Shown here: one piece after another, positions 27,401-37,599 of the stretch | Position numbering within the stretch: position 1 is the stretch's first letter | Layout: each line of letters starts with the position of its first letter | Origin: Sipunculus nudus | Lineage: Eukaryota; Annelida; Sipuncula; Golfingiida; Sipunculidae | NCBI GenBank assembly: GCA_026874595.1 | Contig: CM049308.1 | Location: 93,983,624-94,047,623, forward strand | Direction: 5' to 3' | DNA length: 64,000 nucleotides | The notes under the pieces: generated by a model | Databases searched by the model: none | What the model was told of the DNA's origin: nothing | The model's input: the letters and a program-made list of their open reading frames with translations, nothing else | Program-made: the position numbers and the translations under genes

Positions 27401-30400
27401 AAAAAAAGTCGTTCATTGAACCTGATCAGGTCTGACAAAGGTTAAGGCATACAGAAATAAGTCGTTCATTGAACCACATCAGGTCTGTCAAAGGTTAAGG
27501 CATACAGAAAAAAGTCGTCCACAGAACCACATCAGGTCTGTCAAAGGTTAAGGCATACAGAAAAAAGTCGTCCACAGATTCACACCAGGTCTGTCAAAGG
27601 TTAAGGCATACAGAAAAAAGTCGTCCACAGAACCACATCAGGTCTGTCAAAGGTTAAGGCATACAGAAAAAGTCGTCCACAGATTCACATCAGGTTTGTC
27701 AAAGGTTAAGACATACAGAAAAAAGTCATCCACAGAACCACATCAGGTCTGTCAAAGGTTAAGACATACAGAAAAAAGGTCGTTCATTGAACCACATCAG
27801 GTCTGTCAAAGGTTAAGACATACAGAAAAAAGTCGTTCATTGAACCACATCAGGTCTGTCAAAGGTTAAGACATACAGAAAAAAGTCGTTCATTGAACCA
27901 CATCAGGTCTGTCAAAGGTTAAGACATACAGAAAAAAGTCGTTCCTTGAACCTCATCGGGTCTGTCAAAGGTTAAGGCATACAGAAAAAAGTCGTTCATT
28001 GAACCACATCAGGTCTGTCAAAGGCTAAGACATACAGAAAAAATCGTTCATTGAACCACATCACGTCTGTCAAAGGTTAAGGCATACAGAAAAAAGTCGT
28101 TCATTGAACCACATCAGGTCTGTCAAAGGTTAAGACATACAGAAATAAGTCGTTCATTGAACCACATCAGGTCTGTCAAAGGTTAAGGCATACAGAAAAA
28201 AGTCGTTCATTGAACCACATCAGGTCTGTCAAAGGTTAAGGCATACAGAAAAAAAGTCGTTCATTGAAATACATCAGGTCTGTCAAAGGTTAAGGCATAC
28301 AGAAATAAGTCGTTCATTGAACCAAATCAGGTCTGTCAAAGGTTAAGGCATACAGAAAAAAGTCGTTCATTGAACGCCATCAGGTCTGTCAAAGGTTAAG
28401 GCATACAGAAAAAAGTCGTTCATTGAACCACATCAGGTCTGTCAAAGGTTAAGACATACAGAAAAAAAGTCGTCCACAGAACCACATCAGGTCTGTCTAT
28501 GGTTAAGACATACAGGAAAAAGTCGTCCACAGAACCACATCAGGTCTGTCAAAGGCTAAGACATACAGAAAAAAGTCGTTCATTGAACCACATCAGGTCT
28601 GTCAAAGGTTAAGGCATACAGAAAAAAGTCGTTCATTGAACCACATCAGGTCTGTAAAAGGTTAAGACATACAGAAAAAAAGTCGTCCACAGAACCACAT
28701 CAGGTCTGTCAAAGGTTAAGAAATACAGAAAAAAGTCGTCCACAGAACCACATCAGGTCTGTCAAAGGCTAAGACATACAGAAAAAAGTCGTTCAATGAA
28801 CCACATCAGGTCTGTCAAAGGTTAAGGCATACAGAAAAAAGTCGTTCATTGAACCACATCAGGTCTGTCAAAGGTTAAGACATACAGAAAAAAAGTCGTT
28901 CATTGAACCTGATCAGGTCTGACAAAGGTTAAGGCATACAGAAATAAGTCGTTCATTGAACCACATCAGGTCTGTCAAAGGTTAAGGCATACAGAAAAAA
29001 GTCGTCCACAGAACCACATCAGGTCTGTCAAAGGTTAAGATATACAGAAAAAAGTCGTCCACAGATTCACACCAGGTCTGTCAAAGGTTAAGGCATACAG
29101 AAAAAAGTCGTCCACAGAACCACATCAGGTCTGTCAAAGGTTAAGGCATACAGAAAAAAGTCGTCCACAGATTCACATCAGGTTTGTCAAAGGTTAAGAC
29201 ATACAGAAAAAAGTCATCCACAGAACCACATCAGGTCTGTCAAAGGTTAAGACATACAGAAAAAAGGTCGTTTATTGAACCACATCAGGTCTGTCAAAGG
29301 TTAAGACATACAGAAAAAAGTCGTTCATTGAACCACATCAGGTCTGTCAAAGGTTAAGACATACAGAAAAAAGTCGTTCATTGAACCACATCAGGTCTGT
29401 CAAAGGTTAAGACATACAGAAAAAAGTCGTTCCTTGAACCTCATCGGGTCTGTCAAAGGTTAAGGCATACAGAAAAAAGTCGTTCATTGAACCACATCAG
29501 GTCTGTCAAAGGTTAAGGCATACAGAAAAAAGTCGTTCATTGAACCACATCAGGTCTGTCAAAGGTTAAGGCATACAGAAAAAAGTCGTTCATTGAACCA
29601 CATCAGGTCTGTCAAAGGTTAAGGCATACAGAAAAAAGTCGTCCGCAGAACCACATCAGGTCTGTCAAAGATTAAGGCATACAGAAAAAAGTCGTTCATT
29701 GAACCACATCAGGTCTGTCAAAGGTTAAGGCATACAGAAAAAAGTCGTTCATTGAACCACATCAGGTCTGTCAAAGGTTAAGGCATACAGAAAAAAGTCG
29801 TCCACAGAACCACATCAGGTCTGTCAAAGGTTAAGACATACAGAAAAAAGTCGTCCACAGAACCACATCAGGTCTGTCAAAGGCTAAGACATACAGAAAA
29901 AAGTCGTTCAATGAACCACATCAGGTCTGTCAAAGGTTAAGGCATACAGAAAAAAAGTCGTCCGCAGAACCACATCAGGTCTGTCAAAGGTTAAGGCATA
30001 CAGAAAAAAGTCGTCCACAGAATCACATCAGGTCTGTCAAAGGTTAAGGCATACAGAAAAAAGTCGTCCACAGATTCACATCAGGTCTGTCAAAGGTTAA
30101 GGCATAAAGAAAAAAGTCGTTCATTGAACCACATCAGGTCTGTCAAAGGTTAAGGCATACAGAAAAAAAGTCGTCCGCAGAACCACATCAGGTCTGTCAA
30201 AGGTTAAGGCATACAGAAAAAAGTCGTCCACAGAACCACATCAGGTCTGTCAAAGGTTAAGGCATACAGAAAAAAGTCGTCCACAGATTCACATCAGGTC
30301 TGTCAAAGGTTAAGGCACACAGAAAAAAGTCGTCCACAGAACCACATCAGGTCTGTCAAAGGTTAAGGCATACAGAAAAAAGTCGTCCTCAGAACCACAT

Positions 30401-33400
30401 CAGGTCTGTCAAAGGTTAAGGCATACAGAAAAAAGTCGTCCACAGATTCACATCAGGTCTGTCAAAGGTTAAGGCATACAGAAAAAAGTCGTCCACAGAA
30501 CCACATCAGGTCTGTCAAAGGTTAAGGCATACAGAAAAAAGTCGTCCACAGAACCACATCAGGTCTGTCAAAGGTTAAGGCATACAGAAAAAAGTCGTCC
30601 ACAGATTCACATCAGGTCTGTCAAAGGTTAAGGCATACAGAAAAAAGTCATCCACAGAACCACATCAGGTCTGTCAAAGGTTAAGGCATACAGAAAAAAG
30701 TCGTCCACAGATTCACATCAGGTCTGTCAAAGGTAAAGGCATACAGAAAAAAGTCGTTCGCAGAACCACATCAGGTCTGTCAAAGGTTAAGGCATACAGA
30801 AAAAAAGTCGTCCACAGAACCACATCAGGTCTGTCAAAGGTTAAGGCATACAGAAAAAAGTCGTCCACAGATTCACATCAGGTCTGTCAAAGGTTAAGGC
30901 ATACAGAAAAAAGTCGTCCACAGAACCACATCAGGTCTGTCAAAGGTTAAGGCATACAGAAAAAAGTCGTCCACAGATTCACATCAGGTCTGTCAAAGGT
31001 TAAGACATACAGAAAAAAGTCGTTCATTGAACCACATCAGGTCTGTCAAAGGTTAAGACATACAGAAAAAAAAGTCGTCAACAGAACCACATCAGGTCTA
31101 TCAAAGGTTAAGACATACAGAAAAAAGTCGTCCACAGAACCACATCAGGTTTGTCAAAGGTTAAGGCATACAGAAAAAAGTCGTCCACAGAACCACATCA
31201 GGTCTGTCAAAGGTTAAGGCATACAGAAAAAAGTCGTTCATTGAACCACATCAGGTCTGTCAAAGGTTAAGGCATACAGAAAAAAGTCGTCCACAGAACC
31301 ACATCAGGTCTGTCAAAGGTTAAGACATACAGAAAAAAGTCGTCCACAGAACCACATCAGGTCTGTCAAAGGCTAAGACATACAGAAAAAAGTCGTTCAA
31401 TGAACCACATCAGGTCTGTCAAAGGTTAAGGCATACAGAAAAAAAGTCGTCCGCAGAACCACATCAGGTCTGTCAAAGGTTAAGGCATACAGAAAAAAGT
31501 CGTCCACAGAATCACATCAGGTCTGTCAAAGGTTAAGGCATACAGAAAAAAGTCGTCCACAGATTCACATCAGGTCTGTCAAAGGTTAAGGCATACAGAA
31601 AAAAGTCGTTCATTGAACCACATCAGGTCTGTCAAAGGTTAAGGCATACAGAAAAAAAGTCGTCCGCAGAACCACATCAGGTCTGTCAAAGGTTAAGGCA
31701 TACAGAAAAAAGTCGTCCACAGAACCACATCAGGTCTGTCAAAGGTTAAGGCATACAGAAAAAAGTCGTCCACAGATTCACATCAGGTCTGTCAAAGGTT
31801 AAGGCACACAGAAAAAAGTCGTCCACAGAACCACATCAGGTCTGTCAAAGGTTAAGGCATACAGAAAAAAGTCGTCCTCAGAACCACATCAGGTCTGTCA
31901 AAGGTTAAGGCATACAGAAAAAAGTCGTCCACAGATTCACATCAGGTCTGTCAAAGGTTAAGGCATACAGAAAAAAGTCGTCCACAGAACCACATCAGGT
32001 CTGTCAAAGGTTAAGGCATACAGAAAAAAGTCGTCCACAGAACCACATCAGGTCTGTCAAAGGTTAAGGCATACAGAAAAAAGTCGTCCACAGATTCACA
32101 TCAGGTCTGTCAAAGGTTAAGGCATACAGAAAAAAGTCATCCACAGAACCACATCAGGTCTGTCAAAGGTTAAGGCATACAGAAAAAAGTCGTCCACAGA
32201 TTCACATCAGGTCTGTCAAAGGTAAAGGCATACAGAAAAAAGTCGTTCGCAGAACCACATCAGGTCTGTCAAAGGTTAAGGCATACAGAAAAAAAGTCGT
32301 CCACAGAACCACATCAGGTCTGTCAAAGGTTAAGGCATACAGAAAAAAGTCGTCCACAGATTCACATCAGGTCTGTCAAAGGTTAAGGCATACAGAAAAA
32401 AGTCGTCCACAGAACCACATCAGGTCTGTCAAAGGTTAAGGCATACAGAAAAAAGTCGTCCACAGATTCACATCAGGTCTGTCAAAGGTTAAGACATACA
32501 GAAAAAAGTCGTTCATTGAACCACATCAGGTCTGTCAAAGGTTAAGACATACAGAAAAAAAAGTCGTCAACAGAACCACATCAGGTCTATCAAAGGTTAA
32601 GACATACAGAAAAAAGTCGTCCACAGAACCACATCAGGTCTGTCAAAGGTTAAGGCATACAGAAAAAAGTCGTCCACAGAACCACATCAGGTCTGTCAAA
32701 GGTTAAGGCATACAGAAAAAAAGTCGTCCACAGAACCACATCAGGTCTGTCAAAGGTTAAGACATACAGAAAAAAAGTCGTCCACAGAACCACATCAGGT
32801 CTGTCAAAGGTTAAGACTTACAGAAAAAAAGTCGTCCACAGAACCACATCAGGTCTGTCAAAGGTTAAGACATACAGAAAAAAGTCGTCCACAGAACCAC
32901 ATCAGGTCTGTCAAAGGTTAAGGCATACAGAAAAAAAGTCCGCAGAACCACATCAGGTCTGTCAAAGGTTAAGGCATACAGAAAAAAAGTCGTTCATTGA
33001 ACCACATCAGGTCTGTCAAAGGTTAAGGCATACAGAAAAAAGTCGTTCATTGAACCACATCAGGTCTGTCAAAGGTTAAGGCATACAGAAAAAAGTCGTC
33101 AGTTAAAACGACAGTTAAAGTTGGAAAACATAAGTGATGCCTGAAAGAGTGAAAAGACTTATAAGTGTAACTGTCCCTAAACATGAAAAATAATGAGTAT
33201 TTTTGAGTGATTTGGCTTGTGTTCGCGTGCATATGTCATTCTGTACACCTTGTTCGTATCATGCGGATTTCGCTAGTTTGTATGCCATAATATAAAGTGG
33301 CAGTTAATGAGAAACTTCAACTGGTAATGTGAATGCAAATAAAAAACAGCAAAAAAAGGGAAAATAGCAAAAAAACTACCTCTTAGCTACAGCCGTCTTT

Positions 33401-33596
33401 TCAGATATATCATGAACATTTTATACACTTCGCCACTAGATGGCAGAACGTCCATCTTGAGATCGTCCGTGTAACTGTGAGAAGCTGAAGTACAAGACCT
33501 ACCTTCAAAGTGTCCTTTTGCTTCTTTGAGAGTGGCGTCTAAATTCTGGTGGACAGTGGTCAAGGCCGCCACCAACTGCCCTGTGTCCACCTCCAT
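12366..33596 (-). CDS. SELENOL: Selenoprotein L, copy 1 (SelL-1), 9 coding exons, two Sec codons
   Basis: Exons (minus strand): 33596-33503, 21821-21743, 21504-21451, 21105-21060, 19283-19047, 18613-18491, 13914-13876, 13344-13246, 12485-12366. They splice in frame to 296 residues, assuming UGA is read as Sec at residues 156 and 159. SelL is a thioredoxin-fold, AhpC/TSA-like (peroxiredoxin-like) redox protein known from aquatic animals and some marine bacteria; its U-x-x-U motif can form a diselenide. Here the motif is U-P-P-U, preceded by LVLILLRHFA and followed by RRHV. Downstream lie AEIEAAGGH, DEERK, DDPHQ and GGDFILGHDG, typical of the AhpC/TSA C-terminal half. The start is the ATG of exon 1 (MEVDTG), conserved in SelL-2. 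Intron 1 is about 11.7 kb and mostly satellite. Exon sizes and phases match SelL-2 through exon 8, so the pair arose by whole-gene duplication. The physiological substrate is unknown. Confidence 0.9.
12486..13245. other. SelL-1 intron 8
   Basis: Bounded by GTGAGT (13245 downward) and TTTTTTAG. No element recognised inside. Confidence 0.7.
13246..13344 (-). CDS. SELENOL: SelL-1 exon 8
   Basis: 99 bp, phase 0 at both ends, acceptor AACAG and donor CAG/GTGAGT. It encodes a segment ending KPYKDLRDDPHQ that aligns with KPYKNIKDDPHQ of SelL-2 exon 8. The first half is more diverged than the rest of the gene. Confidence 0.88.
13876..13914 (-). CDS. SELENOL: SelL-1 exon 7 (39-bp micro-exon)
   Basis: Encodes LYRFFHLKRNFDQ between acceptor TGCAG and donor GTAAGT. 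SelL-2 has the same 39-bp exon encoding LYTFFNLKRKFAA. Confidence 0.87.
14340..18362 (+). mobile_element. Old dispersed repeat(s) in SelL-1 intron 6
   Basis: Several blocks recur inside this stretch: a segment with CAATACTGACnTnATTTCTGGCAT near 14800, 17310 and 17985; one with GAATAAAAnCTACAGTTTTT near 15980 and 17625; and AAATTTAAGGTACnnATTTT near 17085 and 17765. The right end has a (GACG)-rich tract at 18238-18303, then TCAGCTGAGCTAAAA. The left end at 14343 has GCTCAGCTGA, its inverted counterpart. A related repeat at 54002 begins TTTAGCTCAGCTGA. I read this as stacked copies of a non-coding dispersed repeat common in molluscan-type genomes. It has no intact ORF, and boundaries are approximate. 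Confidence 0.5.
15690..15835. repeat. GA-rich microsatellite
   Basis: Interrupted (GA)n/(GAAA)n tract. A G-run (15157-15174) lies about 500 bp before it. Serine- and leucine-rich minus-strand ORFs over it are low-complexity artefacts. Confidence 0.95.
18393..18484. repeat. (AT)n microsatellite next to SelL-1 exon 6
   Basis: Two AT dinucleotide runs separated by a short AT-rich spacer. They end within about 10 bp of the exon 6 splice donor (18490), so length changes could affect splicing. That effect is inferred. Confidence 0.9.
18491..18613 (-). CDS. SELENOL: SelL-1 exon 6
   Basis: 123 bp, phase 0, encoding AEIEAAGGHVIVV... through DTGC to DEERK. It matches SelL-2 exon 6 at 32 of 41 positions by my count. 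Donor GTAAGT, acceptor ATTAG. Confidence 0.9.
19047..19283 (-). CDS. SELENOL: SelL-1 exon 5 with the U-P-P-U motif
   Basis: 237 bp, phase 0, acceptor TTTTCAG and donor CAG/GTAGAA. It is in frame except for TGA at 19091-19089 and 19082-19080. These encode Sec 156 and Sec 159 in context HFA-U-PP-U-RRHV. Sequence after both TGAs remains homologous to SelL-2 (RRHVTQVQ against RDHVIQIQ) and joins exon 6 in frame. That argues for recoding rather than decay. Standard gene finders would truncate the protein here. Confidence 0.92.
19284..21059. other. SelL-1 intron 4
   Basis: Holds a roughly 145-bp direct duplication next to exon 4 (see 20793-21080). Otherwise unremarkable AT-rich sequence; the small ORFs on the plus strand show no family signature. 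Confidence 0.6.
20793..21080. repeat. Two-copy direct repeat (about 145 bp) including part of SelL-1 exon 4
   Basis: The block with GAAAAGGCGAATTCACCTCC, TTAATTGGTCATTCCT and ATTTTACTTGATTTTCAG occurs at about 20797 and again at about 20943. Each copy ends with TCTGACCTCTTTT...CAGTAG.TCTTCA, the reverse complement of the exon 4 donor end. The outer copy (about 20915-20942) is an incomplete exon 4 with a donor-like site but no acceptor. Confidence 0.85.
21060..21105 (-). CDS. SELENOL: SelL-1 exon 4
   Basis: 46 bp, encoding NSEVQAKFEELLRKE after completing a split codon. Acceptor AAACAG, donor GAG/GTCAGA. SelL-2 equivalent: NSEVRECFEELTGQE. Confidence 0.87.
21451..21504 (-). CDS. SELENOL: SelL-1 exon 3
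   Basis: 54 bp, encoding LGVGTREEMENICKKQF. Acceptor CGCAG, donor CT/GTAGGT. Using the next GT instead would add a TAG stop, so this donor is preferred. Confidence 0.85.
21743..21821 (-). CDS. SELENOL: SelL-1 exon 2
   Basis: 79 bp, phase 1 in, phase 2 out. Acceptor TTTTTCAG, donor AAAAG/GTAGCT. It encodes a helical segment with SKYSC, shared with SelL-2. This is the most diverged exon of the pair. Confidence 0.83.
22139..33109. repeat. 11-kb array of about 53-bp units filling SelL-1 intron 1
   Basis: Roughly 205 copies of a 52-54 bp unit containing CCACATCAGGTCTGTCAAAG, GTTAAGACATACAG, an A-run of 5-8 and GTCGT. Two main variants alternate: CCACAGAACC and TCATTGAACC; a third has CACAGATTCAC. 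The A-run length sets the frame. Runs of 54-bp units are open on the minus strand and give the FDRPDVVLWTTFFLYVLT-type ORFs, which are artefacts. Higher-order copying is clear: markers at 26537, 27421 and 27951 recur at 28024, 28908 and 29439 (about 1487 bp apart). Those at 29882, 30314 and 31074 recur at 31371, 31803 and 32563 (1489 bp apart). Confidence 0.97.
33503..33596 (-). CDS. SELENOL: SelL-1 exon 1 (start codon)
   Basis: ATG at 33596-33594 starts MEVDTGQLVAALTTV. The exon ends ...GHFE plus one base at donor GTAGGT. It matches SelL-2 exon 1 at 27 of 31 residues by my count, the best-conserved part of the N-terminal helical region. Confidence 0.9.
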
Positions 33597-34917
33597 TGCG
33601 CAGCGTGCTACGACACTCTCTTGATTGATATAATTAGATATGATAAATATATTAAATATAAATAAAACATTTGAAGAAACCGTCTTCTACTTAAGCGTCT
33701 CATTACATTCACATATAGAATTCTTTTAAACAAAAAACGCCGCTGACGTCAAGTATGCAATGATTGATATCCGATCTGAGGACACTCACATGTACAATTA
33801 TAATACAGTAAAATGTTGGGTATAATAAATACGCCAGTACATTGGGATCAACATTGTAGGCAATCGGAGTTCATTGTAAAAACAACCATTAAAGAACCCC
33901 GTGTAAATCCTCGTATAATAACAGCCCGTAGTGCGTTGTATAAATATTGAATAAATGTTTGCTCACATTATTACACCCAAATGGCAGGGGTCTTTTTTAC
34001 GCAAATACCGATTTGAGCAGTTAAAACCTATAGGCCTTGTAATATATATAGTCACCTTATAAAGCTTGGACTACTGGCAGATATCTCCAGCAAAATGTGG
34101 CACGGCTAAAGCCTCCCTCTACACGCTCACCTGTAACCTTGTGACGAAGAGTTGGGGACAGGTATCGACTGACATATAACCTGAACCACGTTTATGTTTT
34201 ATTATCCGTGTGACACATCTGTCTGTTTTAGAAGACGCTTCAGCAAGTGATAATGCATGATACGAATCACACCATGTGCACTTACAGTACAAAGGCCACC
34301 TCAAACAAACCTTTAATCAGCACGTTCCAGATCTAACCTTATTCTTAAAATGGTCTATACTCCGATATCTGTGGCCTGTTAATTAAAAACAATCCCTTGA
34401 ACCTTTTATTACAAAGGCACAGGCTGTTACTTTTGTTTATATCCATGTGTTTATAACAGGTGGAGGCCAAAACGATGCAAACATATTCTGCATGGACATC
34501 TGTAGCATGTCAGGCGAACCAGAGTTATGCAAAGGGCGTTTTGCATCCAGTGACCATTCAACATTCTCATATATGAAACCTACCACCTTAGGTTTCATGT
34601 TGTTATTTTTGTCAACATTGCTATGTTTATTAACAGCTTGTTGATAAACAAGCCCAGCTGATGTCACTTAAAAAGGCGTTATAAGAACATTCCTTAACAG
34701 GAATTACCTACAGTTAATTAATACGTTCGTAATCTAGCAATCACATAATATGTACTGAAAGATTAGGTGTATAGCTGGCTTTACTTCATGTATATATTTG
34801 TTGGTTTATTAAAGTAGATTTTTTTCGTGTTCGCTTAATAAACCTCTGACAACCTAAGCTTAATGTCATCTCTTCACTGAAGGTAACTATAGGAACGATA
34901 TTGGGCTGGTTATAATA

Positions 34918-34990
<73 letters not shown>

Positions 34991-35699
34991 ATTCGATGGG
35001 CTTCTCACTACCTTTGTGATTTAAACTGTAATGCAAAAAAAATATGATTGCTCTGGACTCTGAGAACAAGAGTAAATTTATAAAATTTTGTTTTATTTAC
35101 GAGTCGAGACAAAATACATAGAACTTTGCGACCCTCCCAGACAAAAAATACAAACACTCGCGAAATCGTGCATTTAATCAACACGATTTAATGTCAATTT
35201 TAAATAACTGTAAGATTCCTAAAATAGAATCTATGGGCAAGAACACAAATAAGCAACATTACCGGGTTCCTGATCCTCATCTGAAAACATAATCCATGAA
35301 AACATGGGACGGCGCCAGCGCAGAACAACTAATAATTTTAATTTAAAAAAAGCCCTGACAGATCCGGTCACGTATAGCCAGAGCTAGATCCAGTTTTTTT
35401 TAATCACTAGACAAACCCGGTTGAGGTGATCTCGGATCACCGCCCCGGTTGTCTCTTTAGACTATTAAATTTTGCTGAGCCGATAGACGCGACGCTAAAG
35501 ACAAGCCAAGCCCCCAGGAGCCAAGAGAGGGAGCCACCTACCCGCACCAAGGATCCAGAAGACAGAGAGGAGTCGAAGAGCAGAGAGACACAGCGCCACA
35601 CCCTAACAAAGTAATTTCAACATCGCAAGTAATTACATCATCGTATAGATACGTGACTTGCTTATATTTCAAAAGATTACATACAAAGTATATATTATA
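33597..35699. other. SelL-1 upstream region
   Basis: Presumed 5' UTR and promoter side of SelL-1; no TATA or initiator can be fixed by eye. It contains an (AT)n run at 34922-34988. Small ORFs on both strands (for example 34447-34644) lack family features. Confidence 0.5.
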
Positions 35700-35936
35700 A
35701 ACTTATTTATTTTACATGGATTGTACAAACAGTTATTATAACTAATCGAGGCACTCTCCATGGCTCCGGTGATGGCGTAGGGTAGTCTGCAGGGGTGGAG
35801 GAAACCGGAGTACCCGGAGAAAACCACCGGCCATGGACGGGCAACTACAACCCACTCTCATAGCCACGCCGGGGATCGAACCAGGGTCGCCAGCGGAGAG
35901 AGCCAAGCGTTTTACCACTCAGCTGTCCAGGCCCCT
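35700..35936 (-). mobile_element. tRNA-derived SINE
   Basis: Read on the minus strand, the 5' part has an A-box-like CAGCTGAGTGGTAA and a B box GGTTCGATCCCC spaced as in a tRNA. A body with CTCCGGGTACTCCGGTTTCC follows, a sequence I associate with molluscan SINE-like repeats, and then an AT-rich tail. The tRNA-like head is about 35855-35936. No acceptor stem is intact, so it is not a functional tRNA gene. Confidence 0.75.
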
Positions 35937-37104
35937 TTATTTGTATTTTAATAGGTATCTTGCACAGGTCATTTGCCAACGACTAAATGTTTCTTTATGA
36001 TACAAGACATTATTTTTCATTAATGTTTACATTAATAATTTTTTGGTATTTTAAATATTGTAATTTCTTAAGTTTTATTAATATTGGAAGACAGGTGATC
36101 AATCCTTTTTGACATTATCCAAAAGCTTTTATTTGTTGTCACTAGGGGGCGCCAAAATGATCAACCACCAATATGTCAACTCCACCCGTGTGCCCAACGA
36201 TAACAAAATAATATTTTCTATACGGACCCTGGAACCAAACTATGGTCAGGCGAGCGATTTTATTTTAATTTACCTGTTGAGACAAAAATAAGTGAAATTT
36301 CACCAACTTGAAAGAAAGCTACAAAAATGTGCGACAATTTTGACATTGTACCATGAACAACTAAACAAGAGGTCCAATTTAATCTTTGTGAATGAAAATT
36401 TCTTGTCTTAAAACCCGTTATGGTTTCTTTGAAGGAATAAAGGCAAGAGCAGAAATTATCCACAGAATTATGGGGGACATGGCGCTGATTCACCAAAAAT
36501 ATAATCCATGAAAAAATGGTACCGGCGATACCTTAATTGGAATAATTATTTTTTTATTTTATATTATTATTTATTTGTTTATTTTGGTTATTCTTAATAG
36601 ATTACTTCAGCAGACCTGCCGTGCCGTTAAACTGTGATATCAGTTTGGTGTGGGTAACAGTTATATTTGTGCCACACATGAGTATTTGAAACTCATAACA
36701 GCACATAAAATACGCTTAGAAAAAAACTTTGTCAGTAACCGCCCCCCCCCCCCCCCCAGTGTATATTATTTGTGAATTATTTTATTTTTGTTGACAATAT
36801 TTCTGCGTCAAGGAGATATTCCAAGCACCGTCTTGTACCTCAGGTTTGAAGTTTCCAGGTCTAACGGTTAAGAATTGTGGCCCATGTGAAAGGACTGACC
36901 GCCCATCTGGACGACGGAAAAAGAAAAGTTTACATAATATGATGTCAGCTTAGCTTAAATATGGTAAAAATATAGTAAGTACAGAGGCCTTGCTTCAATA
37001 CTGATTTGTTCAAATGATGCCATCATTGAACTTATATTAATACGTATAGTGGTCAAGGCGTAGGAGAAAAAGGGGCAGGGATGGTGTTACTACACTGTAA
37101 ACAT

Positions 37105-37260
37105 AGGGTTGTCAAATCGACAACTTTAGGGTTGTAAAATTGGGTGTACCTAAAACAACAACCCAGGTTGTCAAAATTTCAATTTGACAACTCTCTAGGG
37201 TTGTAAAAAGGGTTGTCAAATGTTTGCTGTGACAACCTATGAGTTGTCATGGACTTGTCA
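37105..37260. repeat. GGGTTGT/ACAACC inverted-repeat patch
   Basis: GTTGTCAAA (37167-37175) and TTTGACAAC (37183-37191) form a perfect 9-bp stem with a 7-nt loop. Further GGGTTGTCAAA and GACAAC motifs lie on either side. It may be a MITE-like element; ends are not defined. Confidence 0.45.
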
Positions 37261-37291
37261 GGTTCATCCGTATTCACTTTTTCTCTTTCTC

Positions 37292-37397
<106 letters not shown>

Positions 37398-37599
37398 AAT
37401 AATAATAATAACAGACATTTTAAAGTAGAACTTAAATTTATGAAAACCATGTGGTCGTGTAACTTGTGATACGTGTATTTGTCTGGAACAGTTTTACGAC
37501 TGATTATTCCTTACAATATGGACTCTGTCAGAGTGTGTATCGTTGTTCACAATAGGAGTTAGTGTGTAGCTTTATTATATCGTCATCCACCTCGGCTTC

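Noticed and set aside
22139..33109. CRISPR array
   Set aside because: Units are contiguous near-identical repeats without unique spacers, in an intron of a eukaryotic gene, and there are no cas genes.
35855..35936. Functional tRNA gene
   Set aside because: A and B boxes are present, but there is no proper acceptor stem or anticodon arm, and it is fused to a SINE body.
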